This document shows positions 16,146-25,144 of a stretch of DNA of 64,000 nucleotides, one piece after another. The DNA is taken from NCBI GenBank assembly GCA_027451405.1, contig DAIDJM010000033.1, forward strand, positions 1-64,000. Direction: 5' to 3'. The stretch's first letter is position 1. Every line of letters starts with the position of its first letter. Both the position numbers and the translations under genes were made by a program. The notes under the pieces are model-generated. The model searched no databases. It was not told the DNA's origin and was given only the letters and a program-made list of their open reading frames with translations. The stretch is from Acetobacteraceae bacterium. Its GTDB lineage: Bacteria > Pseudomonadota > Alphaproteobacteria > Acetobacterales > Acetobacteraceae.

Positions 16146-16795
16146 GCCGGGCGGGGCAACATCGCATCCCGGGCGTGCGGCTGCTCCCGGTTTCGATCGG
16201 CGCCATGATCGGTTTGCTGCTGCTGAAATCGATCGGGCTGGTGCAGGCCGCGACTGCCCCGCCGGCGCCTGCCGCGCAGGAGGCCGCCATGCCGCCGGCG
16301 CTGCCCCCCGCGCCGAACGTCGCAAAACCGAGCCGGCCGGCAGCCTCCACCGACACCGCGCCGAGCGTCAGCGACGCCGAGCGCAAGCTGCTGCTCGATC
16401 TGCGGCAGCGACGCGAAGCGCTCGACGCGCGCGCGGCGGCCCTCGATGCGCGCAGCGCCATGCTGGACGCGACGGAACGGAAGCTCGCAGCGCGCGTGGC
16501 CGAGCTCGATCAGTTGCAGAACCGGCTCGAGGGGCTGGAGCAGCAGCGCCGGATGCATGAGAGCGCCAATTGGTCGGGTCTCGTGCGCATCTATGAGGCC
16601 ATGAAGCCGCGGGACGCGGCGACGATTTTCGACGCGCTCGACATGCAGGTTCTGCTGCCGGTGCTGGACCGTATGCAGGACCGCAAGGCGGCGCCGATAC
16701 TCGCGGCGATGCAGCCCGATCGGGCGCGGCTGGCGACGCAGATGCTGGCCGAGCTCCGGCTGCGCGAGACCGATCCAAACGCGAAAGGGCCCTAG
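16142..16795 (+). CDS. MotE-like protein (MgtE N-terminal-type domain), flagellar
   Basis: 217 residues. One membrane anchor at residues ~14-36, a Pro/Ala-rich linker, a coiled coil from ~75 to 140, then a C-terminal MgtE-N-like helical domain (LVRIYEAMKPRDAATIFDALDMQVLLPVLDRM). MotE in Sinorhizobium is a periplasmic chaperone for MotC, and this gene has the same domain order. It overlaps the DUF6468 gene and is followed 3 bp later by the 959-aa gene. Confidence 0.78.
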   Translation: MSRAGQHRIPGVRLLPVSIGAMIGLLLLKSIGLVQAATAPPAPAAQEAAMPPALPPAPNVAKPSRPAASTDTAPSVSDAERKLLLDLRQRREALDARAAALDARSAMLDATERKLAARVAELDQLQNRLEGLEQQRRMHESANWSGLVRIYEAMKPRDAATIFDALDMQVLLPVLDRMQDRKAAPILAAMQPDRARLATQMLAELRLRETDPNAKGP

Positions 16796-16798
16796 GCC

Positions 16799-19678
16799 AT
16801 GCGGCGCATCGGCTGGATCGCTGTGCTGCTCTGGCTCGTGTGGCCGGGGACGGCGGCGCTCGCCAGGATCGCGCTGCGGGTCGGCATCCACCCTGGGTTC
16901 GGGCGGTTGGCGGTGATACCGCCGGGCAAGCTCCCCTATGCACTGACGCGCAACGGCGACGTCCTGCATCTGCGCATGCCGGGTGGCGGCGGTTTCGGTG
17001 CGCCGAACCGGCTTCCCACCAATGTGACCGCGATCACGCCCACCGCCGACGAACTGGCGATCGCCTTGGCGCCCGGCGTCTTGGCGCGGGCTTGGCGACA
17101 GGGGAACACGCTCCTGCTCGATCTCTACGATCCAGGCTCGGTGCCGGCGGCAGATCGGCTGGCCGCTGAGACGTTGCCGCCTGCTGCGCCTCCCGCGAAG
17201 GCCGCTCCGGCCGCCAAACCTTCGAAGCCCTCGGCAACGCCGGCCGCGATGCCGGCTGCGATGCCGGCCGCGCAACCCGCCGCGCAACCCACCTCGCTCG
17301 CAACGTCGCTTCCGCCACCTGTGCCCGCCCCCAGGATCGTGCCGTCCAATGAAGCGGCGCTTGATCCCGGACCGGTCGCGACCGGCCTCGCCCCGGCGCC
17401 CGTCAGTCCCACCGGCCTGATGGCCACTGCGCTGCCGGACGGCGCGCTTTTCCCCTATCCGGCCGACGCGGGCGCGGCTTCGTTCCGGCGCGGCGATTGG
17501 GCGTTGCTGGTATTCGACCAGCCGAAACCGCTCGACCTCTCGGCGCTGCATGACGATCCGCCGTTCGCCGGCGCGCGGCTCACGCTCCTGCCCGATGCGA
17601 CCGTGCTGGCGCTGCCTCTGCCTGCGGACCGCGCGCTGGCGTTCGAGAGGCGGCGTGAGGGTTGGGCCGTCCACGTGGTGGATTCGAGCCAGGCCGGGCC
17701 GGGCGCGCTGCGTCCGCAGGGGGTGGGCGGTGTCGTGACGATCGCGGCGGCGGCACCGGGCAGCGTGGTTGCGGTCGAGGATCCCGAGACCGGCGGCAAG
17801 CTGCTGGTCGGCACGCTGCGGCAGGGCGGACCGGGGCTGGCGCTCGGCTACCGGAGCCCGGAATTCGCCCTGTTGCCGAGCTGGCTGGGCGTCGCGGTTG
17901 ATCCGCGATCGGATCGGCTGGGGCTGCGCGCGGTCAAGGCGGGGTTCCGGCTGGCGGCGGATAGCGGGCCGCCGCTCGCGACGGCGCTTGATAGCGGTGG
18001 GATGGCCGCCCTCGAGGAAGCCGGCCATCTCACGCGCGATTTCGATTTCGCGCCGCTTCCCACCGCCGAGTTGCGTGCGCGGCTGCGCGAGCAGGAGGCA
18101 GCCGAAGCAGCGGCGCCGGAGCTCGGGCGGTTCGCCGACCGGGTGGCGGTGGCGCAAACGATGTTGTCGCTCGGCCTGGATCGGGAGGCGCTCGCGATGC
18201 TGCGGTGGGCGATCGCCGAGGAGCCTGAGTCGGCGGGGGATGGGAATGTCCGTGAGCTGGCCGCCATGGCCGGGTGGCTCGCGGGTGTTGCGGATACGGG
18301 GATCCAGGCGCCGGCGCCGCCGTCCAGCGACGAGACCGTCTTATGGCACGCGCTGACCGGAGGGGACGGCAATGCGGCCCAGGCCCAGGCCCAGGCCCAG
18401 ACTGAGGCTGAGGCGATCGCGCCGCGGTGGCGTTTGCTGCTCGGGTATCCGGCGCCACTGCGGCACCGGTTGCTCGCGGCGGCGGCGGAGCGGCTCGAGT
18501 CGGCGAGACGCCTCGAGCCGCTCGCGGCACTCCTGGCGGCGAGCCAGGATCCAGCGCTCGCGCTCGTGCGGGCGCGATCCTTGAGGGACTCCGGCAAGCC
18601 CGCTCCCGCACTGGCGGCGTTCGATGGATTGGCCCGTAGCCGCGACCGGTGGATCGCTTCCAACGCCGTGCGGGACGCTGTCGAGCTGCGGCTCGCGTCG
18701 CACGCCGTGAATGCCCGCCAAGCGGCCTCGCTGCTCGATCGTCATTTGTATGACTGGCGGGGCGATGAGACCGAACTCGCATCGCGCTTGAGGCTGGCGG
18801 CGTTGCGCGCCGAGGCCAGCGATCCGCGCGCGGCCATGGCCGTATTGCAGGAGACGGAAAGGCTCTTTCCTGACCGCAGGGATCGCGTGCGGGAGGCAGA
18901 ACGGGCGGTCGTTGCCGGACTGATCAAACCGGGAGCCGCCTCGAAGGTCGATCCGATCGACCTGGTGGCCATCGCCGAGCAGAGTGCCGGGCTCCTGACC
19001 GAAACCGAGGCCGGCAGCGCGCTTGCCGCCGCGCTCGTGGATCGGCTGCTCGCACTCGATCTGCCGGATCGTGCGGCACCGATCCTGGAACGGATGGTGG
19101 CGGGCGCGTCGCCAGGGCCGGCGCGGGCGGCGCTCGGATTGCGGCTCGCGGCGCTGCGGCTCGAACGGGGGGACGCGGCCGGCGCCCGGGCCGCGCTCAG
19201 CGACACCGACGTCCCGGGGCTCGATGCGGGTCTGGCCGGGCAGCGCGCCGTCGTGCTGGCGCGGGCGCTCGCGGGCACCGGAGACGTTGCCGGTGCGCTC
19301 GCCGCGCTGGCGCCCGTCGACACCGAAGAATCGCTCACGCTGCAAGCCAAATTGCGGAGCGACACGCACGATTGGCGAGGCGCGGAGCAGGCGCTCCGGG
19401 CGCTGGCGAAGACGCGGATTCCGCCGGGACGCGCGCCGCTCAACGACGCGCAGGCGGATCTGCTGCTGCAACTCGCCGGGGCAGCGTCCAACGCTCAGGA
19501 CATGGAAGGGATGCAGGAATTGCGGACGGAACAAGCGGCGAGGCTGCCGCCGGGCCCGAAGGCCGATCTGTTTCGCGTGTTGACCGCATCGCCGGTGCGC
19601 GCAACGGCCGATCTGCCGAGGGCAGCGAGCGAGAGCGCCGCGGCGCGCCAGGCGATCGCCGGGCTCGAGCCGCATTGA
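16799..19678 (+). CDS. Large exported protein of the flagellar cluster, function unknown
   Basis: 959 residues. A signal peptide (IGWIAVLLWLVWPGTAALA) is followed at ~25-110 by a beta-rich segment (LRVGIHPGFGRLAVIP, LDLYDPG) that resembles AMIN-type cell-wall-binding domains. A Pro/Ala linker covers ~120-200, another beta-rich region extends to ~390, then a long helical part with degenerate repeat character (TPR-like) continues to the end. It is the last gene of the fliL-fliM operon, so a role in the periplasmic flagellum or envelope is inferred. Four in-frame GCCCAG units lie at 18377-18400. Confidence 0.65.
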   Translation: MRRIGWIAVLLWLVWPGTAALARIALRVGIHPGFGRLAVIPPGKLPYALTRNGDVLHLRMPGGGGFGAPNRLPTNVTAITPTADELAIALAPGVLARAWRQGNTLLLDLYDPGSVPAADRLAAETLPPAAPPAKAAPAAKPSKPSATPAAMPAAMPAAQPAAQPTSLATSLPPPVPAPRIVPSNEAALDPGPVATGLAPAPVSPTGLMATALPDGALFPYPADAGAASFRRGDWALLVFDQPKPLDLSALHDDPPFAGARLTLLPDATVLALPLPADRALAFERRREGWAVHVVDSSQAGPGALRPQGVGGVVTIAAAAPGSVVAVEDPETGGKLLVGTLRQGGPGLALGYRSPEFALLPSWLGVAVDPRSDRLGLRAVKAGFRLAADSGPPLATALDSGGMAALEEAGHLTRDFDFAPLPTAELRARLREQEAAEAAAPELGRFADRVAVAQTMLSLGLDREALAMLRWAIAEEPESAGDGNVRELAAMAGWLAGVADTGIQAPAPPSSDETVLWHALTGGDGNAAQAQAQAQTEAEAIAPRWRLLLGYPAPLRHRLLAAAAERLESARRLEPLAALLAASQDPALALVRARSLRDSGKPAPALAAFDGLARSRDRWIASNAVRDAVELRLASHAVNARQAASLLDRHLYDWRGDETELASRLRLAALRAEASDPRAAMAVLQETERLFPDRRDRVREAERAVVAGLIKPGAASKVDPIDLVAIAEQSAGLLTETEAGSALAAALVDRLLALDLPDRAAPILERMVAGASPGPARAALGLRLAALRLERGDAAGARAALSDTDVPGLDAGLAGQRAVVLARALAGTGDVAGALAALAPVDTEESLTLQAKLRSDTHDWRGAEQALRALAKTRIPPGRAPLNDAQADLLLQLAGAASNAQDMEGMQELRTEQAARLPPGPKADLFRVLTASPVRATADLPRAASESAAARQAIAGLEPH
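18377..18400 (+). repeat. Hexanucleotide tandem repeat GCCCAG x4
   Basis: Four perfect copies encode Ala-Gln four times within the 959-aa protein. Slippage would change length in steps of two residues without shifting the frame. Confidence 0.8.
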
Positions 19679-19749
19679 AGCCTGCGCCGCGCCGGGCTCG
19701 CGCAGACGTTGATATTTCTCTTGCGCGGGGGGCCCCCCCACCCTAAATG

Positions 19750-19780
19750 CGCCCGTCTTGGCCCAAGGGGGCGTTAGCCC
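19750..19780 (+). promoter_or_regulatory. Alternative hairpins in the speD leader
   Basis: Hairpin 1 pairs CGCCC and CTTG (19750-19760) with CAAG and GGGCG (19764-19773). Hairpin 2, GGGC-GTTA-GCCC (19769-19780), uses the same GGGC and excludes hairpin 1. Both lie 30-60 bases before the speD start, where an attenuator or translation switch would act. I do not recognise a named riboswitch. Confidence 0.35.
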
Positions 19781-19811
19781 AACAGGCCGTCTGCTGGTTT
19801 GGGGGTACGTG

Positions 19812-20279
19812 ATGAACGCACTTGCTCAACTGGGGATGGTCTCGGATTTCCCGAGCAGCAACCAGAGTTCCGCCGCTTTCCCGGTGCATGATACCGGCGA
19901 GGAAAGGACGGATTATTTCGTCGAACGTGACGGCATGAAGTTTGCCGGAACGCATCTGCTCGTGGACCTTTGGGGTGCCCGGAATCTGGCCGATCCCGCG
20001 CATATCGACCGGGCGCTGCGGCACGGTGCGGAGGTGGCCGGGGCGACGATTCTGCACAGCCATTTTCACCATTTCACGCCGAACGGCGGCGTGTCCGGGG
20101 TCGTGGTGCTGGCGGAGAGCCATATCTCGATCCACACGTGGCCAGAGCGCGATTTCGCGGCGATCGACATCTTCATGTGCGGCGCCTGCGATCCGCACAG
20201 GGCGATCCCCGTGCTGCAGGCGGCGTTCCACCCCGAGCGGGTGTGCGTCGACGAGCAGCGCCGCGGAAAAGTCGGATAG
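19812..20279 (+). CDS. speD: S-adenosylmethionine decarboxylase proenzyme
   Basis: 155 residues, the prokaryotic class 1B type. The self-cleavage site is the Glu102-Ser103 bond in AESHISIHTWPE, where Ser becomes the pyruvoyl cofactor. The His in HSHFHHFTPNGG and Cys in FMCGAC are also family residues. It supplies decarboxylated AdoMet to SpeE downstream. The ATG at 19812 is preceded by GGGGGTACGTG; an upstream in-frame TTG at 19758 would run through the leader hairpins and is not preferred. Confidence 0.9.
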   Translation: MNALAQLGMVSDFPSSNQSSAAFPVHDTGEERTDYFVERDGMKFAGTHLLVDLWGARNLADPAHIDRALRHGAEVAGATILHSHFHHFTPNGGVSGVVVLAESHISIHTWPERDFAAIDIFMCGACDPHRAIPVLQAAFHPERVCVDEQRRGKVG

Positions 20280-20348
20280 TTGACCAGGGGGGTTTTGCCT
20301 CCCTGGATCCCAGACTGGGGCCGGTGAGCCCTGGACCCCACCACGGAA

Positions 20349-20407
20349 GGGGGTCTGGGGTTTTCGGCCGCAGCGGAGGGGTCCGGACGAGGTGGAGCCT
20401 CCCCTGG
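20349..20407 (+). repeat. Dispersed GC-rich repeat, degenerate copy between speD and speE
   Basis: GGGGTCTGGGG-TTTTC-GGCCGCAGCGG followed by GAGGGGTCCGGACGAGGTGG and GCCTCCCC. It lies inside the speD-speE transcription unit, so it may form a processing or stabilising hairpin in the mRNA. Confidence 0.55.
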
Positions 20408-20416
20408 TGTTCGCAC

Positions 20417-21280
20417 ATGGACACAGATTGGCTGAACGAAACGCTCTACCCGGATTGGGGCCAGCGTTTCCGCATCCTCCGCGAACTCGCGCGCGTCCGC
20501 AGCGACTTCCAGGATATCGTGATCTTCGAAAGCGCGACCCATGGCCGGGTCATGGTGCTGGATGGCTGCATCCAGATCACCGAGGCCGATGAGTTCGTCT
20601 ACCAGGAAATGATCGCGCACGTGCCGCTGCTTGCGCACGGCGATGCGCGGCGCGTGCTGATCATCGGCGCCGGCGACGGGGGCGTGCTGCGGCGGGTGCT
20701 GCAGCATCGCCAGGTCGAGCGCGCGGTGATGGTGGAAATCGATGGCGAGGTGATCCGTCTCGCGAAACAATTCATGCCGGGGATCGCGGCGGGGGCTTGG
20801 GACGATCCGCGCGCCCAGGTGATCGTGGGCGACGGTATCGATTTCGTGGCGCGCGCCGAGAGCGGCAGTTTCGACGCGATCATCGTCGACAGCACCGATC
20901 CGATCGGCGTCGGCGAGGTGCTGTTCACCGATGCCTTCTATCGCGATTGCGCGCGTATCCTCTCGCCGCGCGGCCTGGTCGTGAACCAGTGCGGCGTGCC
21001 CTTCATGCAAGCGGACGAGCTGCGGGAGACGTCGCTGCGGCGGCGGCAATTCTTCCCGCGCGTCTCGGCCTACGTGGCGGCGGTCCCGACCTATGTGGGC
21101 GGGTTCATGACGCTCGGATTTGCCGCGAAGGATGCGGCGATCGGAAGCGAGAGCGTCGCGCTGATCACCGAACGGGCGCGGAAGGCCGGTGTGCTGGGCA
21201 CGACGTCCTATTGGACGCCGGAAGTCCATGTCGCGAGTTTTGCGCTGCCGCCTTATATCTCGCGGTTGTTGCCGGGCTGA
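20417..21280 (+). CDS. speE: Spermidine synthase (polyamine aminopropyltransferase)
   Basis: 287 residues. Visible are the N-terminal VLDGCIQITEADEFVYQEM region, the AdoMet-fold motif LIIGAGDGGVLRRVL, VEIDGEVIRLAKQF, and the catalytic loop IIVDSTDPIGVGEVLF with its gate-keeping Asp. It transfers aminopropyl groups from decarboxylated AdoMet to putrescine. It follows speD by 137 bp and probably shares its transcript. The ATG at 20417 fits the family N-terminus (W-x-E-x-L). Confidence 0.9.
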   Translation: MDTDWLNETLYPDWGQRFRILRELARVRSDFQDIVIFESATHGRVMVLDGCIQITEADEFVYQEMIAHVPLLAHGDARRVLIIGAGDGGVLRRVLQHRQVERAVMVEIDGEVIRLAKQFMPGIAAGAWDDPRAQVIVGDGIDFVARAESGSFDAIIVDSTDPIGVGEVLFTDAFYRDCARILSPRGLVVNQCGVPFMQADELRETSLRRRQFFPRVSAYVAAVPTYVGGFMTLGFAAKDAAIGSESVALITERARKAGVLGTTSYWTPEVHVASFALPPYISRLLPG

Positions 21281-21508
21281 TTTTTGCCTCCGGCGCGGGC
21301 GTCCGCAGAGCGTCGCTCAGCCTGCGCGGCGGCGCACCCGATGGCGAGCCCGCTGCCGCTGAAAGGCCCCAGGGAGAGCCCGGGCCGCCGGAGGCACGCT
21401 TCAGCCCGAATGCGCTCCGGATGATGGGATTTCAGGGGCGAAGCAGGCACATGCTTCTGCCGGATCGGCATATTCATCGCCAAGGATCGCTGGATAGCCT
21501 GACGGCAA

Positions 21509-22444
21509 ATGCTGGCTCGCGCGGCTTTTCCGCTTTGTTGGGCAAGGGATGCAAAACGCGCCAGAAGCCGTGCTGGTCGGATGTGGGCGGCGCTGGGCGG
21601 CGCGGTCGTCATCGGGAGCGGGGTGGCTTTCGCACAGACGCCGGGGCCTTCGCCGCCGCCTGAAATCAATAGCGGCGTTTCGTTCGAAGTCACGCCCTAT
21701 CTCTGGTTGCCGACCATCAACAGTTTGTTGCGGTATCCGGTGCTCGGCGGGGGCGCCGCGACCAGCGCCGTGTCGGCGGCGCCCGGCGATTATCTTCCCC
21801 ATTTGAATTTTGCGCTGCAAGGCGCCGCTGCCGTCCGGATCGACCGGTTTGTCGGGTTCACTGATCTGGTCTATCTGAATTTGGCCGACTCCCGCGGACA
21901 GATCCAATCTTTGGATCAGCTCGGCGCTTACGATACACAAGTGCAACGCAGCCTTGCCACGCATGTCGGCGTGAGCCTGGAGTCGGTGATTTGGACTTTG
22001 GCAGGCGGCTACAATGTCATCGATAGAAACTGGATGACGGCGGATCTGTTCGCTGGCGTGCGTCTGCTGTCGGTCAATAGCACCACCGATTTCAGCCTGT
22101 CGGCAGTCATCGGCCGACCCGATCGCACGATCGCGCTCAGGCGCACCGGTTCGTTCACCGTTTCGCCAAACATCTGGAACGGCATCGCCGGCCTTTCGGG
22201 CCGCCTCTATCTGACCGAGGCCGGAAGGCCGCTCCCGGGGCGGTTGTTTCTGCCATTCTATTTCGACGCCGGCGCAGGTGGATCGGCTTTCACCTGGCAA
22301 GGCTTCGGGGGGCTCGGCTACGGCGGGAAAGCATGGAGCGTTTCTGCCGGATATCGCTTTCTATCATTTCAGGATTCCGGGAACTCCTTCATTCCTCGTA
22401 TGAATCTTGGCGGCGCGATGATCGCCGCGAGCTTTGAATTCTAG
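21509..22444 (+). CDS. Outer-membrane beta-barrel protein, function unknown
   Basis: 311 residues from 21509; an in-frame ATG at 21581 gives 287. A signal sequence (ALGGAVVIGSGVAFAQ) is followed by alternating amphipathic strands typical of barrels (SFEVTPYLWLPTINSLL, WMTADLFAGVRLLSV, GGLGYGGKAWSVSAGYRFLSFQ) and a final aromatic residue (ASFEF), the C-terminal recognition signal for outer-membrane insertion. Codon use is somewhat less GC-rich than its neighbours. It precedes the arylsulfatase by 155 bp in the same direction. Confidence 0.72.
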   Translation: MLARAAFPLCWARDAKRARSRAGRMWAALGGAVVIGSGVAFAQTPGPSPPPEINSGVSFEVTPYLWLPTINSLLRYPVLGGGAATSAVSAAPGDYLPHLNFALQGAAAVRIDRFVGFTDLVYLNLADSRGQIQSLDQLGAYDTQVQRSLATHVGVSLESVIWTLAGGYNVIDRNWMTADLFAGVRLLSVNSTTDFSLSAVIGRPDRTIALRRTGSFTVSPNIWNGIAGLSGRLYLTEAGRPLPGRLFLPFYFDAGAGGSAFTWQGFGGLGYGGKAWSVSAGYRFLSFQDSGNSFIPRMNLGGAMIAASFEF

Positions 22445-22598
22445 GCAGATCCTGATCCGTCGGATCAAAAACGATCAGCTCTCGCGAGAGGCGAAGCCGC
22501 TACCCACCGGAGGCACTGGACGGGGTTGCCGGATTCGCATTGCCGGCAGGATGGTTTTTCCCTGATTCTACAAGCCACGACGTGTCCTGGAGGCACCG

Positions 22599-25130
22599 AT
22601 GCGGCATTCCCTGAAAGCCGGCCTGACATGGCCGGCTCTTTTTGCGATTTGCCTGTTCGGCTTGATAGCGAATCCAAAGCAGGTGTGTGCGCAGCCGGCG
22701 CCGGCGCCGCCCGGTTCTCCGGCGGCGACCACAACCATCGATGGACGGATCCTGCCTCCGCCGGATCCAATCTTCAAAGGCCGCATCGAGGAAAATGCCG
22801 CGGAATCGGAGCCTTATTGGCCGGCACGGATCGTTCCCCCCAAGGGCGCTCCGAACATTCTCCTGATTCTCACGGATGATGTCGGCTTTGGCGCGCCGAG
22901 CACGTTCGGCGGCGTGATTCCCACGACGACGCTCGACCGTATCGCCCATGACGGGCTGCGATATACGAATTTTCACACGACCGCGCTCTGCTCGCCGACC
23001 CGGGCCGCGCTGATCACGGGGCGCAACCACCATTCGGTCGGTTTCGGTGTGGTTTCCGAGCAGTCGACTGGATTTCCCGGTTACAACAGCATCATTCCTC
23101 GTGACACCGCGACGATCGGGCGCATCTTGCGCGAGAATGGCTATCGCACGGCGTGGTTCGGCAAGGACCACAACACGCCCACATACATGGCGAGCCAGGC
23201 GGGTCCTTTCGAGCAATGGCCGGCCGGCATGGGGTTCGATTATTTCTACGGGTTCATCGGCGGTGACACGAGTCAGTGGCAGCCCAATCTGTTCCGCAAT
23301 ACCACGCCGATTTATCCCTATATCGGCCACCCTGGATGGAACCCGACGACTGCCATGGCGGACGATGCGATCCGCTGGCTGCGCCAACTCGACGATATCG
23401 ATCCCTCCGTGCCTTTCTTCATCTTCTATGCGCCCGGGGGAACGCATGCGCCCTATGACCCGACTCCTGAATGGATACGACGGATCAGCGCGATGCATCT
23501 GTTCGACCAGGGCTGGGACAAGCTGCGCGACACCATATTCGCGAACCAGAAGCGGCTCGGCGTCATTCCGGCCGATGCGAAACTCACACCCTGGCCCGAC
23601 AAGCTTTTGAAACACTGGTCGGATCTGAGTGATACGGAGCGCAAGCTCTTCATCCGCCAGGCGGATGTGTATGCGGCCTATCTCGCCTACACCGATCACG
23701 AGATCGGACGGGTCGTGCAGGCCCTCCAGGATATGGGCAAGCTCGACAATACGCTGATCATCTATATCAGCGGCGATAATGGCGCCTCCGCCGAGGGCAC
23801 GCCGGTCGGCACGCCGAGCGAGATGCTCGCCTTGAATGGCATAACACTGTCTCCTGAAGAGCAGATCAAGAATTTCTATGATGTCTGGGGAACGGAGTTT
23901 ACCTACGCCCACATGGCAGTGCCCTGGGCGTGGGCGTTCGACACGCCGTTCAAATGGACGAAGCAGATTGCCTCCTTCTTCGGCGGAACGCGCAACGGCA
24001 TGGTGATTTCATGGCCGCAGCGCATCACCGACAGGGGAGGGATCCGCCCGCAGTTCCATCATGTGACCGATATCGTGCCGACGCTGCTGGAGGCGACGGG
24101 CATTCGCGCGCCGGAACGGGTGGATGGGATCGATCAGAAACCGATCGAGGGCGTCAGCCTGGCCTATACGTTCGACCGCGCACGTGCCGGAGCACCGTCG
24201 CCGCATCACTCACAATATTTCGAAATGTTTGGCGTTCAGGGCTTCTATGACGATGGCTGGATGCTGAGCGCCGTGCCGAAACGGCCGCCCTGGGAGGTCT
24301 ATGGTCCCGTGATGACCGATCCGGCGAACGGCTTCCGTTTCGAGCTTTACGACGTGCAGCACGATTGGTCGCAATATACCGACCTCGCAGGAAGTCATCC
24401 GGACAAGGTGCGTGACATGCGCGAACGCATGTTCGATGCTTTCAGGCGCTACCAGGTGTTCCCGCTCGATACCAGCGTCGCGACCCGGGTGGCAGCGCCG
24501 CGCCCGAACCTCACCGCGGGCCGGCACATCTTCACCTACTCGGGTGACAAGATTGTCGGCATACCGAACAGCGCGGCGCCCAATCTGCTGAACACGTCTT
24601 ACAGCATCAAGGCCGATATCGTCGTGCCGAGCGGCGGCGCGCACGGCAACATCGTTGCTGATGGCGGACGGTTCGGCGGGTGGGGGCTTTATATGGTGGG
24701 CGGTAAGCCCGTGTTCACGTGGAACCTGCTCGATCTCAAGCGCGTGCGCTGGGAGGGGCCCGACGCGCTGGCGCCGGGCCGCCATACGCTCGAATATGAT
24801 TTCACTTATGACGGGCTCGGTTTTGCCACGCTCGCCTTCAACTCGGTGAGCGGGCTCGGCCGCGGGGGCACGGGCGTCTTCAAGGTGGATGGGCAAGTCG
24901 TTTCGAAGCAGACGATGGATCGGACGATACCCATCGTGCTGCCGATCGACGAGACGTTCGACATCGCCGCCAAGACCGGCACGCCGATCGACGACGGCGA
25001 TTACAAGCTGCCTTTCGATTTCAACGGGAAGATCGACTCGATCACGATCTCGGTCGAGCCGCCGCAATTGACAGAGGCGGATCGTCGGCGGCTGCAGGAT
25101 GGTGAGCAGGCCGCCGAGGACGCGAAGTAA
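22599..25130 (+). CDS. Arylsulfatase (formylglycine-type), secreted
   Basis: 843 residues, longer than typical type I sulfatases because of a ~200-residue C-terminal beta-rich domain (from about YSIKADIVVPSGGAHGNI). A signal peptide ends near residue 31. Metal-binding Asp93-Asp94 (LTDDVGFG), the Cys131 modification motif CSPTR and GKDHNTP/THAPY segments define the active site. It hydrolyses aryl sulfate esters in the periplasm, releasing sulfate. An atsB or sulfatase-modifying gene is not nearby. The GGAGG site before the ATG is clear. Confidence 0.9.
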   Translation: MRHSLKAGLTWPALFAICLFGLIANPKQVCAQPAPAPPGSPAATTTIDGRILPPPDPIFKGRIEENAAESEPYWPARIVPPKGAPNILLILTDDVGFGAPSTFGGVIPTTTLDRIAHDGLRYTNFHTTALCSPTRAALITGRNHHSVGFGVVSEQSTGFPGYNSIIPRDTATIGRILRENGYRTAWFGKDHNTPTYMASQAGPFEQWPAGMGFDYFYGFIGGDTSQWQPNLFRNTTPIYPYIGHPGWNPTTAMADDAIRWLRQLDDIDPSVPFFIFYAPGGTHAPYDPTPEWIRRISAMHLFDQGWDKLRDTIFANQKRLGVIPADAKLTPWPDKLLKHWSDLSDTERKLFIRQADVYAAYLAYTDHEIGRVVQALQDMGKLDNTLIIYISGDNGASAEGTPVGTPSEMLALNGITLSPEEQIKNFYDVWGTEFTYAHMAVPWAWAFDTPFKWTKQIASFFGGTRNGMVISWPQRITDRGGIRPQFHHVTDIVPTLLEATGIRAPERVDGIDQKPIEGVSLAYTFDRARAGAPSPHHSQYFEMFGVQGFYDDGWMLSAVPKRPPWEVYGPVMTDPANGFRFELYDVQHDWSQYTDLAGSHPDKVRDMRERMFDAFRRYQVFPLDTSVATRVAAPRPNLTAGRHIFTYSGDKIVGIPNSAAPNLLNTSYSIKADIVVPSGGAHGNIVADGGRFGGWGLYMVGGKPVFTWNLLDLKRVRWEGPDALAPGRHTLEYDFTYDGLGFATLAFNSVSGLGRGGTGVFKVDGQVVSKQTMDRTIPIVLPIDETFDIAAKTGTPIDDGDYKLPFDFNGKIDSITISVEPPQLTEADRRRLQDGEQAAEDAK

Positions 25131-25144
25131 GTTCCGATACCATC

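Noticed and set aside
15557-18157. 866-codon minus-strand ORF opposite the flagellar genes
   Set aside because: Arg/Gln/His-rich shadow composition with no domain; the plus strand encodes recognisable FliM, MotE-like and exported proteins.
18377-18400. Phase-variable frameshifting tract
   Set aside because: The unit is six bases, so slippage keeps the frame and cannot switch the gene off.
19741-19811. Known SAM or polyamine riboswitch upstream of speD
   Set aside because: No consensus I can recall matches; only competing hairpins are supported.
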